Shown: positions 57,918 to 64,000 of the stretch, piece by piece
Layout: each line of letters starts with the position of its first letter
How positions within the stretch are numbered: position 1 is the stretch's first letter
NCBI GenBank assembly: GCA_910577275.1
Contig: CAJTMW010000015.1
Coordinates: 54,039 to 118,038 of the forward strand
DNA: 64,000 nucleotides
Direction: 5' to 3'
From: an uncultured Lachnospiraceae bacterium
GTDB lineage: Bacteria > Bacillota > Clostridia > Lachnospirales > Lachnospiraceae
Position numbers and translations under genes: made by a program
Notes under the pieces: model-generated
Database searches by the model: none
Told to the model about the DNA's origin: nothing
Seen by the model: the letters and a program-made list of their open reading frames with translations, nothing else

Positions 57918-60080
57918 ATGAACATCATCAAGCGCAGCGGCGTAGAGGTAACCTTTGACGCCGTTAAAATAGAAGATGCCGTAAAAAAGGCAAACGCAAC
58001 CGTACAGGAAAGCGACCGCCTGAGCGCATCTCAAATCAGGCACGTAGTGGATAATGTCACCGGCCTTTGCCGTAAAATGGCGCACAGCCCCAACGTGGAA
58101 GAAATACAGGATATGGTGGAAGCGGAAATCATGAAGCAGCAGTCCTACAAGCTGGCTTCCAATTACATCACCTACCGCTATAAAAGAGCACTTGTCCGCA
58201 AATCCAACTCCACGGACGAGCAGATACTTTCTCTTTTGGAATGCAACAATGAGGAGGTTCTGCAGGAAAACTCCAACAAAAATCCGATTGTCAACAGCGT
58301 GCAGCGGGATTACATGGCCGGCGAAGTCAGCAAGGATATTACCAAACGCTTTCTTCTCCCCGAAGACGTGACGCAGGCTCACGAACAGGGAATTATTCAT
58401 TTTCATGATTCCGATTATTTTGCGCAGCATATGCACAACTGCTGCCTTGTCAATCTGGAGGACATGCTTCAAAACGGCACCATCATCAGCGAGGCCATGA
58501 TTGAAAAGCCCCACAGCTTTTCCACGGCCTGTAATATCGCCACCCAGTCCATTGCACAGATTGCAAGCTCCCAGTACGGCGGCCAGAGCATCACGCTCTC
58601 CCACCTTGCCCCTTTTGTGCAGATAAGCCGCGACAAGTTCCGCCGGGAGGTCCGCGAGGAACTGGAAGCCCAGGGAATAGAGGCTAGGGACGAGCTGGTT
58701 GCAAGCATGGCGGAAATGCGTGTAAAACGTGAAATCAAGCAGGGCGTCCAGATGATTCAGTATCAGGTGCTCACCCTGATGACCACCAACGGACAGGCGC
58801 CATTCGTCACAGTATTTATGTATCTGAACGAGGTTCCCGAGGGTCAAATCAGGGACGATTTGGCTATGATTATAAAAGAAATGCTGGAGCAGCGCATTCA
58901 GGGAGTGAAAAACGAGCAGGGTATTTATATCACCCCCGCTTTCCCGAAGCTGATTTATGTTCTGGAGGAAAACAATATTTCAGAGGACAGTCCTTACTGG
59001 GAGCTGACGAGGCTTGCCGCCAGATGTACCGCCAAGCGCATGGTTCCCGATTATATTTCCGAAAAAATCATCAAGAAGTTAAAGGACGGAAACTGCTATC
59101 CCTGTATGGGATGTCGTTCCTTCCTCACCGTATATAAGGACGAAGAAGATAATTATAAATTTTACGGAAGATTCAATCAGGGCGTGGTCACCTTAAATCT
59201 GGTAGACGTGGCCTGCTCCTCCGGCGGCGACATGGATAAATTCTGGGCTATTATGGACGAGCGCCTTGCCCTGTGCAGACGCGCGCTTATGTGCCGTCAT
59301 GAACGCCTGAAAGGCACGCCCTCCGATGTGGCGCCTATTTTATGGCAGAACGGAGCGCTGGCCCGCCTGAAAAAGGGCGAGACCATAGACAAACTGCTCT
59401 ATGGCGGATATTCCACAATCTCCCTTGGCTATGCCGGTTTGTGCGAGTGCGTCCGCTATATGACCGGCAAATCCCATACGGATGCGGAGGCGACTCCTTT
59501 TGCCCTTAAGGTAATGAATTATTTAAATGATACCTGTAAAAAATGGGCTGCGGAAACCAACATTGCTTTCAGCCTTTACGGAACCCCTTTGGAGTCCACC
59601 ACCTACAAATTTGCCAAATGCCTCCAGAACCGCTTCGGAAGCATTCCCGGCGTGACCGACAAGAATTATATTACAAACAGTTATCATATACATGTGACCG
59701 AACCAGTCAACGCCTTTGACAAGCTTTCCTTTGAAGCTCAGTTCCAGGAATTGTCGCCCGGCGGCGCTATCAGTTATGTGGAAGTGCCCAACATGCAGAA
59801 TAACATCGATGCGGTTCTGGCTGTTATGCGGCATATTTATGACCATATCATGTATGCGGAGCTGAACACAAAAAGCGATTACTGCCAGGTGTGCGGGTAC
59901 GACGGAGAAATCCAAATCATTGAGGATGAGCACAAAAAGCTGGTGTGGAAATGCCCCAACTGCGGCAATCAGGACCAGAGTAAAATGAATGTTGCAAGGC
60001 GGACATGCGGCTATATCGGTACCCAGTTCTGGAATCAGGGACGCACTCAGGAAATCCGGGAAAGAGTGATGCATCTGTAA
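57918..60080 (+). CDS. nrdD: Anaerobic ribonucleoside-triphosphate reductase
   Basis: A 720-residue class III ribonucleotide reductase, which makes dNTPs from NTPs without oxygen. The N-terminal ATP-cone (IIKRSGVEVTFDAVKIEDAV) controls activity; the barrel contains NCCLVNLEDML; the zinc site is CQVCGYD and CPNCGNQD; the glycyl radical is in RTCGYIG (about Gly698), near the C-terminus, so radical chemistry is complete. It follows AAGGAG. Normally the activase nrdG is the next gene, but here about 1 kb of foreign DNA separates them. The only ribonucleotide reductase in the window. Confidence 0.97.
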   Translation: MNIIKRSGVEVTFDAVKIEDAVKKANATVQESDRLSASQIRHVVDNVTGLCRKMAHSPNVEEIQDMVEAEIMKQQSYKLASNYITYRYKRALVRKSNSTDEQILSLLECNNEEVLQENSNKNPIVNSVQRDYMAGEVSKDITKRFLLPEDVTQAHEQGIIHFHDSDYFAQHMHNCCLVNLEDMLQNGTIISEAMIEKPHSFSTACNIATQSIAQIASSQYGGQSITLSHLAPFVQISRDKFRREVREELEAQGIEARDELVASMAEMRVKREIKQGVQMIQYQVLTLMTTNGQAPFVTVFMYLNEVPEGQIRDDLAMIIKEMLEQRIQGVKNEQGIYITPAFPKLIYVLEENNISEDSPYWELTRLAARCTAKRMVPDYISEKIIKKLKDGNCYPCMGCRSFLTVYKDEEDNYKFYGRFNQGVVTLNLVDVACSSGGDMDKFWAIMDERLALCRRALMCRHERLKGTPSDVAPILWQNGALARLKKGETIDKLLYGGYSTISLGYAGLCECVRYMTGKSHTDAEATPFALKVMNYLNDTCKKWAAETNIAFSLYGTPLESTTYKFAKCLQNRFGSIPGVTDKNYITNSYHIHVTEPVNAFDKLSFEAQFQELSPGGAISYVEVPNMQNNIDAVLAVMRHIYDHIMYAELNTKSDYCQVCGYDGEIQIIEDEHKKLVWKCPNCGNQDQSKMNVARRTCGYIGTQFWNQGRTQEIRERVMHL

Positions 60081-60139
60081 ACCGGGGACGGCGGGTTTGC
60101 CGCGTTTCACCACACATACGGTAAAGATTTGATGCATAA

Positions 60140-60658
60140 ATGATAATACGAGAAAGTAAGTTTTTTATTTATTTTTTGGTGGCCGGGAAATCCGACCACC
60201 TTTTTATACCAGACACAATATCGTTGTCCAAAGAATTTTTTGATAGTGCGGATATTGATATTGAGATAAAAGCCAAAGTCATATATGAGAGCAATAATGA
60301 CAATATAATCAACGAATACATTGTTTTTTGCAAAGTATTTAACGAGCAGATAAAAGAGCATGGAATGACGAAACAGGCGGTTACAGAAACAATCCGTATT
60401 TGCAAGGACCGGAACATCTTAAAACAGTATCTAAGCAGCAAGGAAGTGGAGGTAGTAACGATTATGATGAGTTTATTTGATGACGAGCAGATTATGAGGA
60501 CTTACGAGAAAGATATTAAAAGAGAAACTCTAATAGAAAAATCAATACTTATGTTAAAAAAAGGGAAAATAAATATTGATGAGGTCAGCGAGTATTTTCC
60601 CGAATTACAGGAAAGTGACATAAAAGAAATTGAATCAGAGGTCATGCAGTTAGCATAA
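60140..60658 (+). pseudogene. Rpn family nuclease/putative transposase, C-terminal remnant
   Basis: Residues after the first 60 read INEYIVFCKVFNEQIKEHG, TKQAVTETIRICKDRNILKQYL and VVTIMMSLFDDEQIMRTYEKDIKRE, the normal C-terminal half of Rpn proteins. The first part (MIIRESKFFIYFLVAGKSDHL...) matches no nuclease core and the ATG has no ribosome binding site, so the catalytic half is lost. It is AT-rich relative to nrdD and nrdG, in keeping with acquisition. It sits directly behind nrdD and ends at its own terminator. Confidence 0.75.
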
Positions 60659-60671
60659 TCAATCATATGTC

Positions 60672-60710
60672 AGAGCATATAGGAACTGAAATCTATATGC
60701 TCTGTTTTTT
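60672..60710 (+). terminator. Rho-independent terminator after the Rpn remnant
   Basis: AGAGCATATAG and CTATATGCTCT form an 11-bp perfect stem with a 10-base loop, followed by GTTTTTTG. It should stop transcripts coming from nrdD before they reach nrdG. Confidence 0.85.
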
Positions 60711-60730
60711 GCTTTCTAATCCAAAAAATA

Positions 60731-60761
60731 TTGACTATTCCCCTGGGGGTTAGTTTATCAT
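60731..60761 (+). promoter_or_regulatory. MerR-type promoter/operator (19-bp spacer with dyad)
   Basis: TTGACT and TATCAT are separated by 19 bases, two more than normal. The spacer holds a dyad, ACTA..CCCC-T-GGGG..TAGT, overlapping the -35. Long-spacer promoters with a central inverted repeat are the hallmark of MerR-family control. No MerR gene is in the window. Confidence 0.5.
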
Positions 60762-60781
60762 ATTTGGGGAGGTGAGAATAT

Positions 60782-60958
60782 ATGGATGAACATAAAATAT
60801 TCAAAAACGCAGCTATACCTGTTATCTTAATGATTATAGGTTTAAACCATTATACACAGAATCTGCTTTTATCAATAATTGCCGGAACAGGAATTTACGC
60901 GATAGCCTCTTTTATAGACTTCCATCAACAAGGGAACTGGCAAAACAGGCTGGGGTGA
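60782..60958 (+). CDS. Small membrane protein (58 aa), possibly a gene fragment
   Basis: A 58-residue reading frame starting MDEHKIFKNAAIPVILMIIG and LNHYTQNLLLSIIAGTGIYAIASFID, with one or two membrane segments. GGGGAGGTGAGAATAT precedes the start, and a MerR-type promoter lies 20 bases upstream, so the unit looks expressed. The LLSIIAGTGIY segment recalls the C-terminus of AzlD-type transporter subunits, only weakly. Another frame behind it (RELAKQAGVKREKDYKKF) suggests frame loss, so it may be the remnant of a longer gene. Confidence 0.5.
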   Translation: MDEHKIFKNAAIPVILMIIGLNHYTQNLLLSIIAGTGIYAIASFIDFHQQGNWQNRLG

Positions 60959-61153
60959 AGCGGGAAAAAGATTATAAAAAATTCGTAAATGTTTTATTGC
61001 ATTAGCCGGTATAAAATAATAAAATAGAGATAGGAAAGTATAAACTGTAACAGAGGAACCGTCCTGTTCATATGCCTGTGGTCGCAAGAGAAATAAAGGG
61101 GGAACCCGAATTGAGGGAAATGATGCGACTGCGCCGCCAAAAAAGGATTAATT

Positions 61154-61666
61154 ATGAAATACGCAAATATAAAATATTATGATATCTCCAACGGACTGGG
61201 CGTCAGAACGAGCCTTTTCGTTTCCGGCTGCACCCACAAATGCAAGGGCTGCTTTAACGAGGAAGCGCAGGATTTTAACTACGGCGAGGAGTTCACGGAA
61301 GAAACCATTGAAACCATTTTAAAATCCATAGAGCCCGGCTACATCAGCGGATTGTCCCTCTTAGGCGGGGAACCGGCGGAAATTCCGAATCAGAAAGCGC
61401 TCCTGCCCCTCCTGCGGCAGTTTAAAGAGCGTTTCCCCAAAAAGAACATCTGGTGCTATACCGGATATACCTATGAAACTGATTTGCTGGACAAAAACGG
61501 GAAAGCCCGCTGCGAGGCGACGGATGAATTTTTAAGCTATATAGATATTCTGGTAGACGGAGAGTTCGACCAGGATTTGTACGATATCAGTCTGAAATTT
61601 CGCGGGAGCAGCAATCAGCGGCTTCTGCAAATCCAAAAGGAAGGCTGCCCCGAGCTTGCGATATGA
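61154..61666 (+). CDS. nrdG: Anaerobic ribonucleotide reductase-activating protein
   Basis: A 170-residue radical SAM enzyme that installs the glycyl radical on NrdD. The iron-sulfur motif CTHKCKGC (Cys26, Cys30, Cys33) is the family type, with SLLGGEPAEIPN (SAM-binding GGEP) and GELKDQ-like DILVDGEFDQDLYDISLKFRGSSNQRLL, which is the usual NrdG ending. AAGGATTAATT precedes the start. Because a strong terminator and decayed insert separate it from nrdD, it probably needs its own promoter, for example within the 450 bases upstream. Confidence 0.95.
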   Translation: MKYANIKYYDISNGLGVRTSLFVSGCTHKCKGCFNEEAQDFNYGEEFTEETIETILKSIEPGYISGLSLLGGEPAEIPNQKALLPLLRQFKERFPKKNIWCYTGYTYETDLLDKNGKARCEATDEFLSYIDILVDGEFDQDLYDISLKFRGSSNQRLLQIQKEGCPELAI

Positions 61667-61685
61667 AAAGCGTCAGGACGGCAAG

Positions 61686-62105
61686 TCACGCAATACTTTT
61701 TTGCACAGTAATCCAGTAAATTGCCAGCGGCCTGCGCTTCCGGCAGGCTGCTGTATTTAACAGAAGCCCGTTTTTAATAATGATAATATCGGACACGAAA
61801 CAGAATTTTCTTTTAACGCTCTCCGAAGCCCGGGCCTCTATGGGCTGGAGCAGTTCCTCCATATGCACATGCAGCAGCTTCGACAGGACATACAAATGGT
61901 CAACCGACGGCAGAACCTGCCCCTTAAACCACCGGTAAACCGGCTGCGGGCATGACAAATGAAGGAGGCTTTGAATATCCTTTACCGTATACCCTTTCCT
62001 CTCAATCAGCTTTTTCAGATGAACGCCTGTTTTCTCCAAATCAATACCGTAGTATGGCATACAGGAATCATTTTCCTGTATTTGTTTCTTTTCCCTGAAT
62101 TTCAT
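61686..62105 (-). CDS. HTH-type (XRE-like) regulator
   Basis: A 139-residue protein with a helix-turn-helix at about 28-85 (LKKLIERKGYTVKDIQSLLHLSCPQPVYRWFKGQVLPSVDHLYVLSKLL), the pattern of Cro/CI proteins, and a C-terminal half with hydrophobic FVSDIIIIKNGLLLN. The ATG overlaps the end of the upstream gene by 38 bases, behind GAGAGGACGG, so translation should be coupled. MPYYGIDLEK, sixteen residues in, is an alternative start. Its partner is the 550-residue protein. Confidence 0.75.
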   Translation of the reverse strand: MKFREKKQIQENDSCMPYYGIDLEKTGVHLKKLIERKGYTVKDIQSLLHLSCPQPVYRWFKGQVLPSVDHLYVLSKLLHVHMEELLQPIEARASESVKRKFCFVSDIIIIKNGLLLNTAACRKRRPLAIYWITVQKSIA

Positions 62106-63720
62106 CCGCCGTCCTCTCCCAAAAATAATCTATGGCGTCAGGGCTTGCCAGCACATTTCTGCAAAAAAGAAAGCCCTCCTCCTGCATGGTGTTTACACCG
62201 AAAATTCCGAAAATCCGTATGATATACGCATCGTCCATTATCCTTTCAAAAATTCTGTCCCAGATATTTTTGCGAATCAATACCCTTTGATTATTTGATA
62301 TCAGGTAATTTTCACGTTCTTCCCTGTCCAGAAGCCTGAATTTCTTAAATTCCTTCTCAGCGTATCGGTGAATCGCCCTGAAATTCTTAAGTAAATCAGC
62401 CTCAAGCTCCGGCCTCATACTGCACCCGGGGAAAAATCTTCCCAGTTCCCTATAAGCCCTGACATCATATTTCTGTTCTCTCTCCCCTACGCACCTCTCC
62501 CCCTCCTGCCGGAAAATACTGTGCGGCAAATCATAGAGAAGCGCCTGCAGGCTGACCTTCCCGCCCTTTATTTTTCCGCTTTCCCTTTCAGATGCCAGAA
62601 ACGTATCTATGACGCCGTCTGTATCGCATAAACCGCCAAGCGCTTCCCGGCAGTCCTGCCTGATTTTATCCAGCGGATAATACGCGTTTACATTTCTGTT
62701 TTCCGCCCCGCAGAGCATCCCCAATATCCTGCCAATCTCCTGCCGCTTTGAATCGACTTCACCGCCGTCCTCCCGCCGCGCTGAAAGCCTTGTAAAATCG
62801 CCGGTTTCCTTCTCTTTTATATACAATCTGGAATTCATCACATGTATGATAAACTCCTCCGGCGACGCTTTCGGCCCGCCGCTTTCGCATACCGCCAGCC
62901 TGCACAGCGCCTTAAAGGAAAATCCCATTTCAAGATATTCCTTTAAGACGGCGACAAATCCCCGCTGGCCGGAGTGGAATTTTGCAAGGCGCTGTTTATA
63001 ATAGGAAGAAATTTCTTTCTCCGTAAACTCTTTGCGCAAATATTCCCCCATTTTATGGGTTCCGGGCTCAATCGTCAGCCTGAAAAAAGCCTCCATTAGT
63101 TTTCCCCGGGGGATAGCCGTGCTTTTCAGGCGTTCAAGCAGCCTGTCCATACTTCCGATATCAGGAACATGAATGGCCTTGTCCAGATACCGGTTTGCCC
63201 ATCTTACCGCTCTTGCGCACTGTCCCGCGGAAATACTGCCGGTTACCGCCGCCGCTTCAGGAAAACGGGACGTAAAAAGGCAGCCCACAGCAAGCAGGTA
63301 AATGTGGCTGTCCTCCCCTTCCGTTCGCCCGCCCCATAAATTAACGCAGCGTTCCGGCTTCGCCGCCGCACCGGTGTCTTTGCTGTCGTTCAGAATACTT
63401 AAAAGAATATCGCCGCCCCCGTCCGCCACCTGCTCCGGCGGCAAATAAGCATGAATATCTCCAAAAACAATAAATTCCTCCGTATTATCTCCCGTCAGCA
63501 TATCTCCCACGCAGCGCCAGCCTCGATAACCTGTATCCAGAAAGTTCTCAACATCCCGGCTCTTTTCAGCATAATCGTACCAAAGACCGTTCCTCTGTGC
63601 CGAAAACCTGTCCATAAAATCATAAGCCTGCAAAAGTATCAGGGATTCCTCATATACTTCCTTCCATTTGTCCGGCGAAATCCTTTGCGGGATAATCATC
63701 AAATTGATAACAATACTCAT
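62068..63720 (-). CDS. 550-residue protein of unknown family
   Basis: I do not recognise a named domain. The protein is soluble, has no signal peptide and no transmembrane segment. It begins SIVINLMIIPQRISPDKWKEVYEESLILLQAY and includes LSARREDGGEVDSKRQEIGRILGMLC and DVRAYRELGRFFPGCSM; cysteines are few and scattered. Helix content looks high in the second half. The start has CGAGGAAATAAA before it. It is the first gene of an operon with the HTH protein and is preceded by a promoter and an inverted repeat. Right-hand copy of the palindromic repeat lies just upstream. A good candidate for domain discovery. Confidence 0.7.
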   Translation of the reverse strand: MSIVINLMIIPQRISPDKWKEVYEESLILLQAYDFMDRFSAQRNGLWYDYAEKSRDVENFLDTGYRGWRCVGDMLTGDNTEEFIVFGDIHAYLPPEQVADGGGDILLSILNDSKDTGAAAKPERCVNLWGGRTEGEDSHIYLLAVGCLFTSRFPEAAAVTGSISAGQCARAVRWANRYLDKAIHVPDIGSMDRLLERLKSTAIPRGKLMEAFFRLTIEPGTHKMGEYLRKEFTEKEISSYYKQRLAKFHSGQRGFVAVLKEYLEMGFSFKALCRLAVCESGGPKASPEEFIIHVMNSRLYIKEKETGDFTRLSARREDGGEVDSKRQEIGRILGMLCGAENRNVNAYYPLDKIRQDCREALGGLCDTDGVIDTFLASERESGKIKGGKVSLQALLYDLPHSIFRQEGERCVGEREQKYDVRAYRELGRFFPGCSMRPELEADLLKNFRAIHRYAEKEFKKFRLLDREERENYLISNNQRVLIRKNIWDRIFERIMDDAYIIRIFGIFGVNTMQEEGFLFCRNVLASPDAIDYFWERTADEIQGKETNTGK

Positions 63721-63755
63721 TTTATTTCCTCGCGCCCCGTCCCTTACTATCTGCT

Positions 63756-63800
63756 ATTTTATCCCGTGGGCTTTCTATTGTCATTGGACTTTTAGTCCAA
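63756..63800 (-). promoter_or_regulatory. Promoter and adjacent inverted repeat of the 550-residue protein operon
   Basis: ATGACA, 17-base spacer, TAAAAT on the minus strand (63756-63784), leaving about 30 bases to the start codon. A perfect inverted repeat TTGGACT-TTT-AGTCCAA (63784-63800) touches the upstream edge of the -35. It would suit a dimeric HTH protein, such as the one encoded in the operon. Confidence 0.5.
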
Positions 63801-63898
63801 AGCCCCAAGACCGTTTTCTGCTGATTGCGCGATTGATTGCATTGTTATCTACTATTTTATCACATATTGACAGACAAAACCTTAAAAGATATTAAATA

Positions 63899-64000
63899 TC
63901 ACGGAAATCAATTTTCCGATTCCGGTGAAACGCATACTGCCAAAGAGGCTGTCAGCCCGGAATATTTCTTAAGAAGCCCTTATAAAAACGTCGGTGCTTG
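63899..64000 (+). repeat. Copy of the palindromic repeat, cut by the window end
   Basis: CACGGAAATCAATTTTCCGATTCCGGTGA, then TGCCAAAGAGG, CTGTCAGCCCGGAATATTTCTTAAG and CTTATAAAAACGTCGGTGCTT match, in order, the right arm of the full copy at 6.3-6.5 kb read on its other strand. It runs to the last base, so the remainder lies outside. A TTGACA/TATTAA promoter-like pair (63867-63895) points into it. Confidence 0.85.

Noticed and set aside
60917..61012. A frame reading RELAKQAGVKREKDYKKFVNVLL behind the 58-residue ORF
   Set aside because: It has no start or ribosome binding site and I cannot name the family; it was kept only as a sign of frame loss.
1..64000. tRNA, rRNA, CRISPR arrays, phage genes and complete insertion sequences
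   Set aside because: I looked for conserved tRNA/rRNA segments, regularly spaced direct repeats, transposase DDE motifs and phage structural genes and found none that held up. Small RNAs without sequence landmarks would be missed by eye.

Overview
The window looks like chromosomal DNA of an anaerobic, low-to-mid-GC Bacillota, most likely a gut Lachnospiraceae; the genus cannot be named from sequence alone. Supporting signs are GGAGG-type ribosome binding sites, a SAM-I riboswitch in front of metK, the oxygen-sensitive class III ribonucleotide reductase (nrdD/nrdG), a LysM-GH18 spore-type hydrolase, CUT1 sugar transporters without their own ATPase, and three Rpn/PD-(D/E)XK 'transposase' relatives. 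No rRNA, tRNA, CRISPR array, phage or complete insertion sequence was seen.

Layout. 0-13.5 kb is mostly housekeeping: a Uma2-type nuclease, a broken Rpn gene, riboswitch-controlled metK, murA, a LysM/G5/M23 cell-wall peptidase, a Y-family DNA polymerase, a flavin reductase, a secreted Cys/His-rich protein, an MBL hydrolase, a MATE pump, YbaK and a small alarmone synthetase. 13.8-22.8 kb holds a hemolysin III-type membrane protein, a response regulator/histidine kinase pair divergent from a three-gene lantibiotic-immunity-like ABC exporter, three flavin/PNPOx-fold genes, and an intact Rpn gene with a 7 x 24-bp tandem repeat. 23.2-36 kb carries a GGDEF-UDPGP-galE operon, a LysM-GH18 gene, an M19 dipeptidase, a nucleotide-sugar dehydratase and a GT-C/GT2/GT4 glycosyltransferase operon. 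36-46.7 kb has a DUF4143-type ATPase, a sugar-uptake operon (AraC regulator, nucleoside-hydrolase-fold enzyme, two permeases, binding lipoprotein, GH42 beta-galactosidase) and a second MATE pump. 46.8-55.7 kb is an exopolysaccharide operon (eight minus-strand genes) headed by an orphan LytTR regulator. 57.9-61.7 kb is nrdD and nrdG, separated by about 1 kb of inserted and decayed DNA. The right end holds a 550-residue protein of unknown family with a downstream HTH gene.

Working together: galE, the UDPGP enzyme, the 4,6-dehydratase and the two glycosyltransferase clusters form a surface-glycan capacity, with a diguanylate-cyclase-like gene co-transcribed with the sugar-nucleotide genes. The most notable non-genic structure is a dispersed, imperfectly palindromic repeat of about 250 bp: one complete copy at 6.27-6.52 kb, single-arm remnants at 9.2 and 12.3 kb, and a copy running off the right edge. 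Other points of interest are a MerR-type 19-bp-spacer promoter inside the nrdD-nrdG gap, a chain-length protein with a degenerate kinase-like tail, and a Cys/His-rich secreted protein.
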